Part shown: positions 27,225 to 37,200 of the stretch, piece after piece
Position numbering within the stretch: position 1 is the stretch's first letter
Layout: each line of letters begins with the position of its first letter
Assembly: GCA_002747105.1 (NCBI GenBank)
Contig: PDSY01000013.1
Location: 39,943-103,942, forward strand
Direction of reading: 5' to 3'
Length of the DNA: 64,000 bases
Origin: Flavobacteriales bacterium
GTDB lineage: Bacteria; Bacteroidota; Bacteroidia; Flavobacteriales; Weeksellaceae
Notes under the pieces: model-generated
Database searches by the model: none
What the model saw: the letters and a program-made list of their open reading frames with translations, nothing else
What the model was told of the DNA's origin: nothing
Made by a program: the position numbers and the translations under genes

Positions 27225-28460
27225 ATGCCTATCTTTAAGCCTTTTCGTGGAGTAAGACCACAAGATGAATATTTTGAAATTTTTCCAACTTATCCTTTTG
27301 ATAATTTTACCAAAGAGGAAATTTTAGAGAAAGCAGAAAAAGAAAATTCTTATACGCAAATGGTAAAACCTTATCTTTTTACCAAATCAAAAGATATCGA
27401 TAGGATTTTAAGAAAAATTAGGCAAAATTATGAAGAACTATCCGAAAATAATGTTTTAGCACAAGACCAGTCTTCATTTTATTTATATGAACAAAATCAC
27501 GGTAAAAACCATATTTTCAGAGGTTTATTAGGTCTTACAAGTGTTGAAGATTTTTGGAACGGAAAAATTAAAAGACACGAAAGCACCATTCCCCAAAAGA
27601 AAATAAAATTGGCTAAATACCTCGAAAAAGTAAGTTTACAGGCAGAACCTGTTTTACTAACTTATCCTTCCGATTCAAGGGTTGAGCTTCTGATGAACCA
27701 TGAAGAAAAAACGATTCCTATCATTAAATATACGGATGAAAAAGGCGTTTCTCATAAAATATGGAGAATAGATAACAGGCTTAAAATGAAACAAATAAAA
27801 GATTCTCTTGAGAATGTAGAGAATTTTTATATTGCAGATGGACACCACAGAATTGGTTCTACCGCTTTGAATGCAAAACAGCAAAAAGAGAGAAACAAAA
27901 AGCACTCTGGTTTAGAATCTTATAATTTTATTTACAGTTTTATCGTTTCCAACCAATCCATTAAGATTAATGATTATAACAGAATTATTAAAAAAATGGA
28001 AATGGATAAAGGAGAATTTTTGGACGCTTTAGAGGAATATTTTGTTGTAGAGAACAAAGGAAACTCGCCTTATTTTCCATCAAAAAAAGATCATATCTCG
28101 ATGTACTTAGACGGAGAATTTTATTCGCTTTACATCAAAGATCAATTCCGATCAAACGATAAAGAACTTCACGAAGATCATCATTTATTAGATGAATTTG
28201 TATTTAAAAATATTTTAAAAATAGAGGATACGGATAGTTCAACGAATATCAAATACATCAAGGGGGATTCTTCTAAAAGTGGGATCGAAAAAATGCAAAA
28301 AATCATTGATGAAAATCATTACGATATAGGTTTTGGCATTTATCCAATTAGTTTTAAGGAAATCATCAAAATATCTGATGACAAGATTATTATGCCACCC
28401 AAATGCACCTATATCGAACCCAAATTGATTACAGCATTGATCATGTATGATATGGCATAA
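27225..28460 (+). CDS. DUF1015 family protein
   Basis: A 411-residue DUF1015 protein. It begins PIFKPFRGVRPQDEY and contains the family motif IADGHHRIGSTALNA (near residue 204). DUF1015 genes are widely linked to serA/serC; a kinase-like role in serine metabolism has been proposed for archaeal relatives, so it may support this pathway here. It starts two bases after serA. Confidence 0.88.
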   Translation: MPIFKPFRGVRPQDEYFEIFPTYPFDNFTKEEILEKAEKENSYTQMVKPYLFTKSKDIDRILRKIRQNYEELSENNVLAQDQSSFYLYEQNHGKNHIFRGLLGLTSVEDFWNGKIKRHESTIPQKKIKLAKYLEKVSLQAEPVLLTYPSDSRVELLMNHEEKTIPIIKYTDEKGVSHKIWRIDNRLKMKQIKDSLENVENFYIADGHHRIGSTALNAKQQKERNKKHSGLESYNFIYSFIVSNQSIKINDYNRIIKKMEMDKGEFLDALEEYFVVENKGNSPYFPSKKDHISMYLDGEFYSLYIKDQFRSNDKELHEDHHLLDEFVFKNILKIEDTDSSTNIKYIKGDSSKSGIEKMQKIIDENHYDIGFGIYPISFKEIIKISDDKIIMPPKCTYIEPKLITALIMYDMA

Positions 28461-28480
28461 CGAAAAACTTCTATTTTTAA

Positions 28481-29359
28481 ATGAAGGGAATTTTAACAAA
28501 ATCATCTATTGTTTTTGCAAGTATTTTTGGCTACTTATTATTGGTAGAAATTCTTGTCATCCTCTGTAAACCATCACTTTTTTTGAGTATGGAGATGTTC
28601 ATCAATAGAATGATGTTTTTGGGAATTTTCATTTTTAGTTATATAGTAAAACCAAAAGTCAATTATAAAATTTGGGCTTTACTAACAGTGATTTTAGTCT
28701 ATGCAGGATTATCTGGTTTGTATAAAGAAACAGCGATTTTAAATTCATTTTTTCAACCCAAAATAGATGAAAAACTATTAATTTTAGAACAAAAGATTTG
28801 GGGATTTCAGCCGAGTTTATCATTTTCAGCATTTTTTAACCACAAATGGTTTAGCGAACTGATGTTTTTTGGTTATTTTTCGTATTATCTAATGCCTTTG
28901 GCTGTTATTTTTGCGATTTACAAAAAAGAGTATAAAAAAATAGAAGATTTCGGGTTTATTTTAATAACTTCATTTTTAATTTATTATGCTGTATTCATTT
29001 TCTTACCTGCAGTGGGACCTCAATTTTATTTTGAACCTCCACAAAATCAGATTGAAGCACAAGGGATATTTGGAAAACTGATTAAACTTATTCAGAAAAA
29101 TGGAGAAGCCCCCACGGCAGCCTTCCCGAGTTCTCATATAGGGATTTCAATCATTGTTTTAATTTGGCTGAGGAAAAACCTAAAGAAAGTTTTTATTTAT
29201 TTTATCCCAACGACCATTTTATTGATTTTAGCAACAGTTTATATCAAGGCACATTATTCCGTTGATGCTCTTGCTGGCTTTATTAGTGCTCCTATGGTCT
29301 ATTGGACAAGTAATCGATCACTAAACTGCATCAAAAAATGGCTAGAGAAAAATCTCTAA
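28481..29359 (+). CDS. PAP2-superfamily membrane protein (inositol-phosphoceramide-synthase-like)
   Basis: A 292-residue polytopic membrane protein with about six helices. It carries the PAP2 motifs FPSSHIGIS (C2, near residue 212) and KAHYSVDALAG (C3, near 255) but replaces the classic KxxxxxxRP motif with LPAVGPQF, as in the AUR1/IPC-synthase branch that transfers headgroups to ceramides. Bacteroidota make sphingolipids, so this is a plausible but unproven role. Confidence 0.75.
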   Translation: MKGILTKSSIVFASIFGYLLLVEILVILCKPSLFLSMEMFINRMMFLGIFIFSYIVKPKVNYKIWALLTVILVYAGLSGLYKETAILNSFFQPKIDEKLLILEQKIWGFQPSLSFSAFFNHKWFSELMFFGYFSYYLMPLAVIFAIYKKEYKKIEDFGFILITSFLIYYAVFIFLPAVGPQFYFEPPQNQIEAQGIFGKLIKLIQKNGEAPTAAFPSSHIGISIIVLIWLRKNLKKVFIYFIPTTILLILATVYIKAHYSVDALAGFISAPMVYWTSNRSLNCIKKWLEKNL

Positions 29360-29360
29360 C

Positions 29361-29397
29361 CACTCCTTTTTCACGATTTGTGCTCTCGTGTGTGGAT
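29361..29397. terminator. Possible terminator between convergent genes
   Basis: CCAC...CACGA and TCGTG...GTGG form a nested stem between the PAP2 gene and the convergent barrel gene. It is weak and lacks a clean T-tract. Confidence 0.35.
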
Positions 29398-29402
29398 TTT
29401 AA

Positions 29403-30065
29403 TTAAAATCCTAAAGTAATTCCTGCTTGGAATGTATTGTTCTTAATATCAAAATCTTTAAGTTTTGAGTTGTTACTTAGACCAACAATATACCTTGCAT
29501 TGATTCCAATATTTTTATAGAGTTTATAACCTGCTCCTACTCCCAAGCCTAAATCAAACCCTTTATAGTCGTTTTTATCATGTAATAAATTCACAAAAGC
29601 CGTTCCTAAATCCTCTATTCTATCCTTATCTATACCTTCAAACTTATTTTTTTGATCCAATAAGAAACTAAACTGTGGTCCTGCCTCCAGATACAGACCT
29701 TGTGCTATATCATATTGAAGCATAACTGGTACCGCAACATAGTCTAAATTATTTTTCACTCCTACCTTTCTTTTTCCAATAATAGGTAAATCAAATTCTT
29801 TTTCATATTTGTTTCCAACATTATTATAAATCACCTCTGGTTGTACACTCAAATTCCCCATCAAAGGTATATTTAGAAATACTCCCGCATGGAAACCAAT
29901 TCTAGCATCAGCATCATCAAATATCTCCTTTCCATCGAACTTTTGATTCATCGTAGAAACATTAACTCCCCCTTTCACTCCAAATCCAATACTGGATAAT
30001 TGTGCAAAAGACATAGTACTTGCCACAACAGCCAAACTTAAAAATAACTTCTTCATAATATTCAA
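29403..30065 (-). CDS. PorT-like outer-membrane beta-barrel protein
   Basis: A 220-residue protein with a signal peptide ending in SFA (about residues 1-21), then an eight-strand barrel of the PorT/OMP_b-brl_2 type: GVKGGVNVST, IGFHAGVFLNIPL, LYLEAGPQFSFLL, GLGVGAGYKL, and a C-terminal GITLGF ending in phenylalanine. Function as a specific channel is not established. The start could also be the fourth codon (30056). Confidence 0.85.
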   Translation of the reverse strand: MNIMKKLFLSLAVVASTMSFAQLSSIGFGVKGGVNVSTMNQKFDGKEIFDDADARIGFHAGVFLNIPLMGNLSVQPEVIYNNVGNKYEKEFDLPIIGKRKVGVKNNLDYVAVPVMLQYDIAQGLYLEAGPQFSFLLDQKNKFEGIDKDRIEDLGTAFVNLLHDKNDYKGFDLGLGVGAGYKLYKNIGINARYIVGLSNNSKLKDFDIKNNTFQAGITLGF

Positions 30066-30151
30066 TTTTGTTTCCCATTACCATTACAACAAATTTAATG
30101 CCAAACGATATATAATATTTATTTTTTTTATTTGAAAATAAAAAAATTCAT

Positions 30152-31195
30152 TCATTTACAATCAATTTGGTAAAAACAAATACTTTTAAAAATATTTTTT
30201 TTCGAGGGATACATATCAAAAACTGCCTCTCCTGCACTTTTCAATAAGGTAAAATTAATATTATGGCGTTGATTTTTTTTGTCATTTTGCATTTTTTCAA
30301 ATATTTGCTCATCAGAAAATTCATCAATGGAATATAAAGGAAAATATTTTTTAATGGTTCGAATAATTTGGTCAGACTCCTCCTCCGAAATCAAATTTTC
30401 CAAATAAGACAAATGCGTTTCCATTATCATTCCAATGGCAACAGCCTCTCCATGCGTAATAGGCTGACCTTTATCTAAAAAAAGGCTTTCGATAGCATGT
30501 CCAAAAGTATGCCCAAAATTCAATATTTTCCGAATATTTTGTTCTTTAAAATCTTTTTCTACGATTTTATGTTTAATTGACATGGAAGGTGAAATTAAAG
30601 GCATTATTTCTTCAGCATTCAAGTATTCTAATTCAGTAAGTGACTGAAAATGAACCTTATCATTAATCAGTCCATGTTTTAACATTTCGGCAAAACCACT
30701 TTGTAATTCTTTTTGAGGTAAAGTTCTTAAAAAGTTGGGATACACGAATATTTGTTCTGGAAAAGTAAAAGAGCCCACCATATTTTTGAGACTTCCTAAA
30801 TCAATTCCTGTTTTCCCACCAATACTGGCATCGCACATTCCCAAAAGACTCGTAGGCAAATGAATAAATGAGATTCCCCTCTTATAGGTAGAGGCTACAA
30901 AACCACCCAAATCGGTAATCACACCACCACCTAGATTGAGTAATAAGGCTTTTCTATCGGCTTTAAATTCTGATAAAATTTCCCATATCATTATTGCGGT
31001 ATTGATATTTTTCATCTCCTCTCCCGCCTCTATTTCTATAATTTCAAAAGGAATATCGGTGGCTAAATTGGATAGTAATATGGGTAAACAATGCTGATGT
31101 GTATTCTCGTCTACCAAAATAAAAAGTTGGGAAAATGTATTTTGGTCTAAATAAGTATTCAGATGGGAAAAATCGCTATCAAGAAATGAAATCAT
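30152..31195 (-). CDS. aroB: 3-dehydroquinate synthase
   Basis: A 347-residue NAD- and metal-dependent enzyme of the shikimate pathway. The NAD loop NLGGGVITDLGGFVASTYKRG is near residue 95. PTSLLGMCDASIGGKTGID and the metal-binding NFGHTFGHAIES are both intact. Transcribed alone, divergent from the PNGase F gene. Confidence 0.95.
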   Translation of the reverse strand: MISFLDSDFSHLNTYLDQNTFSQLFILVDENTHQHCLPILLSNLATDIPFEIIEIEAGEEMKNINTAIMIWEILSEFKADRKALLLNLGGGVITDLGGFVASTYKRGISFIHLPTSLLGMCDASIGGKTGIDLGSLKNMVGSFTFPEQIFVYPNFLRTLPQKELQSGFAEMLKHGLINDKVHFQSLTELEYLNAEEIMPLISPSMSIKHKIVEKDFKEQNIRKILNFGHTFGHAIESLFLDKGQPITHGEAVAIGMIMETHLSYLENLISEEESDQIIRTIKKYFPLYSIDEFSDEQIFEKMQNDKKNQRHNINFTLLKSAGEAVFDMYPSKKNIFKSICFYQIDCK

Positions 31196-31325
31196 GTTTT
31201 TTTATTTTTTTCAAAAATAATAAATAGTCGGCATTTTTTTAGGATAAAAAATATTCTATTTTTAAAAATTTGCTTTATCTGTCTTTTTTATATAAATTTA
31301 CGGGATTAACAAAATAAGTAAACTT

Positions 31326-32366
31326 ATGAAAAAAATTATTCTATCATTATTCGCCATTGCTGTTTTTACGGTTTCCTGTAAAAAAGAAGAAGGAGGAACA
31401 ACAACTCCCGATCCTATCCCTTCTCCTGAACCAGATATTGTAAATGTCCAGACTTTCAAAGACACCAAAGTGGCTTTTGGAAATGGAGCATCTCAGAGTG
31501 CAGAAGGTACTTTTACCTTTCCTACAGATGTGGAAAATATAAAATCTATTAAGGTTTATATTAAAGATATTTGCCCTAATAAAACTTGCGACGAATGGGA
31601 TAGATATGCCAATTTGTATGCAAAAGACAAACAATCTAATGTTTGGTACGAAATAGGAAGATTCATTACACCATATTGGGTAGGAACAGAAAAATTAGAA
31701 AGAGGTTTGGAGATTGATGTAACCGATTTTAAATCTTTACTTAAAGGAGAAACGGAACTCAAAATTTATACTGAAACTTGGAATGCAAAAGGACGAACTT
31801 ACACTATTGATTTTGATATAGAATACGGAGAGCCTGATTATAAATACTATTCGGTAGCACCTGTTATTCAATACAATAAATCGTCTATTGATGGAGTACC
31901 TTATGGAAAAGAACACGACTTTGATTTAACGAAAAACATTCAGCTTCCTTCAGGGACAGAGAAAGCTTATTTGCGAACCATTATTTCGGGTTGGGGACAC
32001 GCTACACCAGCAACCAATGGAAGACCTTGTGCAGAATGGTGTTATAAGACTCATCATATTTGGATTAATAATGCACAAACTTTTGAACATTATTTAGGTC
32101 CTTTAGGTTGTGCGAACAATCCTATTAATAATCAGTCGCCAGGAAACTGGAAGCCTAATCGTGCTGGTTGGTGCCCAGGAATGGTAGTGCCTAATCGTGT
32201 TGATGAACTTAATTCTTCATTATTTAACGATTCGTTTACTTATGAATACAAATTACAAAATTGGACAGATGATGGAAATAACCCGAATGGTGCATTTTAC
32301 GCCATTTCGTCATTTGTAATCGCTAAGAGTAACCAGCCATTACAAAAACCAGTTGTTACAGACTAA
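31326..32366 (+). CDS. Peptide-N-glycosidase F-type lipoprotein
   Basis: 346 residues, strikingly similar to Elizabethkingia PNGase F, which cleaves whole N-glycans from asparagine. The catalytic residues are all kept: CDEWDRY (Asp92, matching Asp60 of the mature enzyme), TETW (Glu150, matching Glu118) and CAEWC (Glu237, matching Glu206). NINNQSPGNW, RAGWCPGM and AISSFVIAKSN are near-identical to the reference as I know it. Unlike the secreted reference enzyme it has a lipobox, VSC at residue 18, followed by a proline-rich linker, so it is probably surface- or periplasm-anchored. The prophage-like element begins right after its terminator. Confidence 0.93.
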   Translation: MKKIILSLFAIAVFTVSCKKEEGGTTTPDPIPSPEPDIVNVQTFKDTKVAFGNGASQSAEGTFTFPTDVENIKSIKVYIKDICPNKTCDEWDRYANLYAKDKQSNVWYEIGRFITPYWVGTEKLERGLEIDVTDFKSLLKGETELKIYTETWNAKGRTYTIDFDIEYGEPDYKYYSVAPVIQYNKSSIDGVPYGKEHDFDLTKNIQLPSGTEKAYLRTIISGWGHATPATNGRPCAEWCYKTHHIWINNAQTFEHYLGPLGCANNPINNQSPGNWKPNRAGWCPGMVVPNRVDELNSSLFNDSFTYEYKLQNWTDDGNNPNGAFYAISSFVIAKSNQPLQKPVVTD

Positions 32367-32384
32367 GTAGTTGTATCAAAATGC

Positions 32385-32424
32385 AAAAAAGGTTTAAAGA
32401 GATAATCACTTTAAACCTTTTTTT
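32385..32424 (+). terminator. Intrinsic terminator after the PNGase F gene
   Basis: AAAAAAGGTTTAAAG pairs with CTTTAAACCTTTTTT around a 9-nt loop. This is the last clearly chromosomal feature before the element. Confidence 0.88.
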
Positions 32425-32440
32425 GTGTGAAAAATTTTAA

Positions 32441-32575
32441 AATATTGACAATAAAAAAGTGCAAAATATTGTTTGACAATAGATTACACTTACCTTGTAC
32501 CCAGAGCCGAAGTATTTCATCTATTGCAAAATATTGACAGTTAAATATTTACATTTTAATTGTGTCGAAATTGTG
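32441..32575. repeat. Repeat cluster at the left element boundary
   Basis: AAAATATTGACA occurs twice (about 32440 and 32523), GCAAAATATTG twice, and the inverted repeat TATTGT-TTG-ACAATA once. The tandem 11-mers AATTGTGTCGA/AATTGTGTCAA end at the repressor stop. This is what an integrase-binding attachment region can look like, but no matching copy was found at the right. Confidence 0.35.
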
Positions 32576-32878
32576 TCAAAAACACTTATTAATAGCTTTT
32601 GTTATTTCGGTAAGCAATTTCTGCTTTTTCAGTTCAGCCACTTCCCTTACTTCAATCTCCAATTCACTTTCCGTTGTAATTTCATCACCATAAAATAGAC
32701 TATTCAAGTTAGGATTATATTTTAGAACAAACCATTCTAAAAAGTCCAAAGGCATTTGTCGCTTTCCAGACAAATAATGAGAAACCGTTGGTCGAGCAAT
32801 ATTAAGTTCTTCAGCAATCTCTTTATTAGAAATATTATGTGTTTTTAAAAAACGCTTAATTTTTTCATTAATTTTCAT
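32576..32878 (-). CDS. XRE-family phage repressor
   Basis: A 100-residue protein with an N-terminal helix-turn-helix (about residues 5-60: ISNKEIAEELNIARPTVSHYLSGKRQMP) and a short acidic C-terminal tail. It is transcribed leftward, divergent from the early genes, across a gap carrying 10-bp-spaced GTAAYA repeats on both sides, the layout of a lysogeny switch. It is the only leftward gene of the element. Confidence 0.88.
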   Translation of the reverse strand: MKINEKIKRFLKTHNISNKEIAEELNIARPTVSHYLSGKRQMPLDFLEWFVLKYNPNLNSLFYGDEITTESELEIEVREVAELKKQKLLTEITKAINKCF

Positions 32879-32894
32879 TTGCTACTCTTTTTTG

Positions 32895-32914
32895 CGTAAC
32901 AAGTCGTAACACTT
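32895..32914 (-). promoter_or_regulatory. Operator repeats near the repressor start
   Basis: Two tandem 10-mers, CGTAACAAGT and CGTAACACTT, sit 17 bp upstream of the repressor start. Their GTAACA core matches the complement of the three repeats at 33014-33043. Confidence 0.6.
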
Positions 32915-32978
32915 TCCAAAAATTAAATATTGATTATCAATAATATAGAATATTATTAATAAAAAACACTGAATAACA

Positions 32979-33010
32979 TTTTGTTAATAAATAACAATTT
33001 GTTACTTTTG
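32979..33010 (+). promoter_or_regulatory. Early rightward promoter
   Basis: TTTTG ending at 32983, 19 bp, then TACTTTTG (33003-33010). Transcription would start near 33014, directly on the operator repeats. Confidence 0.75.
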
Positions 33011-33013
33011 CAT

Positions 33014-33043
33014 AAGTTATTACAAGTTATTACAGGTTATTAC
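33014..33043 (+). promoter_or_regulatory. Three tandem 10-bp operator repeats
   Basis: AAGTTATTAC, AAGTTATTAC, AGGTTATTAC follow each other without gaps, one per helical turn, at the transcription start, and end exactly at the ATG of the first early gene. Confidence 0.75.
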
Positions 33044-33310
33044 ATGGCAAAATTAAAGAAAACAAATGAAATAGAAAATATTCATTTGAATATCAGAGAA
33101 ACATTCGACTTTATAGATACCTGGTTGCCTACATATTATGCAACCGATACGCTTAAATTATTAGCCGAAGAAGACAAGGTAGATAAGTCTTATATACGGT
33201 TGGTGAAAACTAAGCGTGTGAAAAATAAAAAAATTTATACAGCCTTATATAAAGTTGCATTGCAACACAAGCAAGAGCTTGAAAACATAGAAAATAAAGC
33301 AATTATATAA
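33044..33310 (+). CDS. First early gene, hypothetical
   Basis: An 88-residue basic helical protein. The ATG at 33044, immediately after the operator repeats, is preferred to the upstream in-frame ATG, which lies inside the -33 box. Position next to the repressor suggests a Cro-like or early regulatory role, but no helix-turn-helix signature is convincing. Confidence 0.65.
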   Translation: MAKLKKTNEIENIHLNIRETFDFIDTWLPTYYATDTLKLLAEEDKVDKSYIRLVKTKRVKNKKIYTALYKVALQHKQELENIENKAII

Positions 33311-33322
33311 AATTAGTGAATT

Positions 33323-33868
33323 ATGACAACAGAAAACATTTTACCAGGAATGCTCGATAACTCGATAGAGTATTTCAACCACGAAGAGGATGTATTTGTT
33401 TTAAAAAATGGAAAAGTAACTCCATTTGAGCAAATGGAACATCCTGATTTACAAATAATCATTGACACAGATGATAAACTTAAAAAAGTACTTTCATCGA
33501 TGTGTAATGGAAATAAGTTTAAAATGCTAAAAAAGTTGGCAAAATGCCGTTTTGGAGCGTTAAATTTTGAACCAGATTTTAAAGGTAATGAAATCAACCA
33601 CGAATTTATAGAGTGTCAAAATAGAGATAAATGCATCGGTTGTAATATCGTGTGTAAACCTCCTATTATTAATGGAGAGCAAAGCTCTTATGAAGAACTT
33701 CAAATAATGAGGGAATTATGCAGTAATGATAAAAATTCAGCCATTGCTTCTAACCTTGGATATAAACAAGGGACATTCAATGTGTTGAAAACTAAAATAT
33801 ACAACAAATTTAATTTGATAACAAAACAACAACTAACCAAAACCTTGATGCGAGGTGGAGTGTTGTGA
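33323..33868 (+). CDS. Early regulator with Cys cluster and LuxR-type HTH
   Basis: A 181-residue protein. The middle carries ECQNRDKCIGCNIVC (C-x6-C-x2-C-x3-C, about residues 97-111), a possible metal site. The C-terminal 60 residues read as a LuxR/GerE-type helix-turn-helix (ELCSNDKNSAIASNLGYKQGTFNVLKTKIYNKF). Similar proteins occur in Bacteroidota prophages. Probably an early transcription regulator. Confidence 0.65.
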   Translation: MTTENILPGMLDNSIEYFNHEEDVFVLKNGKVTPFEQMEHPDLQIIIDTDDKLKKVLSSMCNGNKFKMLKKLAKCRFGALNFEPDFKGNEINHEFIECQNRDKCIGCNIVCKPPIINGEQSSYEELQIMRELCSNDKNSAIASNLGYKQGTFNVLKTKIYNKFNLITKQQLTKTLMRGGVL

Positions 33869-33875
33869 TTTTCCT

Positions 33876-33893
33876 GCCCCGAAAGGGGCTTTT
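33876..33893 (+). terminator. GNRA-loop terminator or attenuator in the early operon
   Basis: GCCCC-GAAA-GGGGC followed by TTTT, between two early genes. It would reduce read-through into the replication genes. Confidence 0.65.
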
Positions 33894-33908
33894 AAAAAAA
33901 TATAAAAA

Positions 33909-34226
33909 ATGGATTTAATAGAAAAAAACACAAGAGAAATATATGATTATTTCAAAACTAAGATTTTAAAGAACGAATTTGAAATAATGAAAGTAGAGAA
34001 CCACGGTATTAAAGTGTGTGTGGATGATAAATATTTAATTGTATTATGGACAGCAAACGGTATTAGTCATTTACGTATATATGGGGATATTACAATTTTT
34101 GATAGTGTTAAACTTGAATGTTTTTCTCATTTCACTAAGGGAAAACAGAGAAGGATAGCATGGGATAATTTACACGCTAAAAAAGAAATATTCTTAAAGG
34201 AAAATAATCTTTTGAACCACGAATAA
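33909..34226 (+). CDS. Early hypothetical protein
   Basis: A 105-residue protein just upstream of the primase-helicase. Mixed alpha/beta content with a hydrophobic strand pair (KVCVDDKYLIVLWTANGISHLRIYGD). No family recognised. Confidence 0.6.
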   Translation: MDLIEKNTREIYDYFKTKILKNEFEIMKVENHGIKVCVDDKYLIVLWTANGISHLRIYGDITIFDSVKLECFSHFTKGKQRRIAWDNLHAKKEIFLKENNLLNHE

Positions 34227-34248
34227 GTTCCAATTTCAAAATAATACA

Positions 34249-37200
34249 ATGAGTTTCATATCAGAACATACAATTAACGAAATTAGGGACTATCCACTAT
34301 CCAAAAGTTTTAATGGATTTGTTTCATTAAAAAAAGCGGGAAGTGTATATAAAGGACTTTCTCCTTTTACAGATGAAAAATCACCATCCTTTATAGTTTC
34401 CGATGCCAAAGGGATTTGGAAATGTTTCTCTAGCGGAAAAAGTGGGAAAGACTTAATTTCTTTCTTAATTCAGAAAGAAAATTTAGATTTCAAATCAGCT
34501 GTGATAAAGTCAGCCAAGGAATTAAATATCAATATTAAGTATGAAAAGGAAACCTCTGAACAAAAAGAAAAAAGAAAACATAAGGAGGTCCTACAAGAAA
34601 TTGTAGATAAGACTAATAAAACGTATCAAAATAATTTCGAGAGACTTCCGAATGATCATTGGGCAAAAAAATACATGCTCGATGAAAGAGGTTTCAAAAA
34701 AGAAACATTAGAAACATTTGATATTGGATTCGCATTTCCAGATAGTAGGTTAACACCTATTATTAAGAATGAAGCTAAACTAAAAGATGCATTAGAGCTA
34801 GGAATTGTTAAAGAAGACAAAAATAATCCAACGGCTCACTACGACTTTTTTCGTGATAGAATAATCTTCCCAATATACAATAATAAAACATATTGTGTTG
34901 GTTTTGGAGGGCGAATAAACCCTTCAAATGAAAAAGCTAAGGCAAAGTATCTGAATTCAGCTGAAAGTGAAATTTACAACAAACAAAATGTTTTATATGG
35001 TTATAATTTAGCAAAACCTAATATTCCATATTTTGACTATGCGATATTGGTAGAAGGTTACACTGATGTAATGCGAATGCACGAAGTCGGTTTTGATAAT
35101 ACCGTTGCGAGTTGTGGAACCGCATTAACCGTTCAGCAAGTGAAATTATTGAAAAAAGTAACCGATAAAGTGGTTATTTTTAGAGATAACGATAAGGCAG
35201 GACAAAAAGCAACACAAAGAGATATTGAGTTATTATTACAAAATGGAATGATAGCCGAAGTGGTAGTTCCTGAAAACGATACTGATGATCCTGATACTAT
35301 CGGTAAAAAATTAGGTAAAGAAACACTTTCCTACCTCAGTAGTATCATTGAAGATGCCATTTTATACAATGTAAAGAATGACTATAATAAGTTTTATAAC
35401 GAGGCAAAAGTACAACAAGAAAAGGAAATAGCAGAGGAAAAAGAACGAACGGGCAAAAAGCCAAGGAAAAAGAAAGTTATTTTATCACCCCAAAATAAAA
35501 GACAGTTCATTGAGAATATTTGTAAAACATTGTCTTTGATTTCAGATTTCATTGTTAAAAATCAATACATTAAAGAAATAGTTAACCGATACAAAGAAGT
35601 ATCACTAAAAGAGATTAATGATATTCTTAATGGAATCGAAGAAGAAAAAAAGCCCAAAACATTAAATAGGTGGGATTATTACGATTATGAATTGCCTGAT
35701 TATGTAACATGCAAATTAGAAGATGTTATTGATGATATTAAGGAGTACGGAATATTCCAAAGTAACAGTAAAATATTTGTTTTAAGAGGATCAGCAAGTT
35801 ATTATTTTGAAGAAATTTCCAATTTCTCAATAGAAATTGTGCAACACATGCAAGATGAAGTACACCCAATGAAGTTAATTCGCTTGCAAAATGTGAATGG
35901 AGTTGAAAAAATATTTGATGTAAAATCTGATCTCATAAATTCTTTACAATCTTTTAAAAATGTTATCACAGGCCATGGTAATTTCTTTTTTTCTGGGAGT
36001 TCATCAGATCATGAACGCTTACTAAAATACCTGTTTGATAAAATGGGAAATGGTCGTAAAATAGAAATTTTAGGATGGCAACCCGAAGGATTTTGGGTGT
36101 GGAATAACAAGATTGTTGTACCAGGTAATCGTGAAGATATTTTGAATAAGGAAGGTTTATTCAAATATCAAAAGGAATCCTATTATATACCTTCAGCTAA
36201 CAGTATTTATAAGAATAATCTATTCAAATTTAAACCGCAAAAAAAATTCAAATCTATAGAAACAAGTATAAGCCACACTCAATATTTTCATCAAATATTT
36301 AGAGTGCATAGAAACCATGCTATTACGGGCATATTATTTGGAATAAGCTCCCTTTATCAAGACATAGTCGTTGATAAGACTGGTTTTTTTCCAATATTAT
36401 TTTACTTTGGACCTGCGTCCACAGGTAAAGATAATTTAAGTAGAGCTATACGTTCTATGGTAGGAGATCCACAATCTCCTATTCAATTAGAAGGTGGTGC
36501 GTCAACCATTAAAGCTCAAATTAGAGAATTTACCCAATTCAATAATGGAATTTCCGAACTAGCCGAATATAAAAGAGGAAACCCTCAGTTAGATGGTGTA
36601 TTGAAAGGTCTATGGGATAGACGAGGATATAAAAGAGGTTCTATTGAATCTAAGATTGCAACCGATGAAGTTCCGATTCTTAGTTCGGCTATTCTAACAG
36701 GAAATGAATTCCCAGATGCGGAGGCTCTTATAACGAGGTTAATTTGGGAAGAAATGAAAGCACAAGAATTTAGTGATGAAGAAATTGAACAATATAATAT
36801 TCTTAAAGATATTTTAAAAAAGGGAATTTCTGGTTTATCCGATTTCTTTATTCATAAAAGATTATATGTAGAAGAATTCTTTTTAGATACATATCGTGCT
36901 AACATAAAATTGTTAAACGACTTACCTCAATTTAAGAATACCACAAGTAGAATTATTTCTAATTTGGGTGTACTCCTTTCCTTCTATCAACTTTTTGAAA
37001 AGGAAAACTTCTTTCCTTTTGGGCAATCAGAAATAATGAAGCACTTTGCTTATATCGTAGAAAATCAGAAAAAGAAATTGTCATCAGCATCTCCATATAT
37101 TAAATTCTGGGATTGTTTCGTAATGACAATGCGAGGTAATGTTAATGATCAATTAAAGGTCAATCAAGATATAAGAATAGATGGTTCTCATCTGATGTTT

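Noticed and set aside
32495..32698. Plus-strand frame at the left element edge
   Set aside because: Mostly antisense to the repressor and across the repeat cluster; no start signal and unlikely composition.
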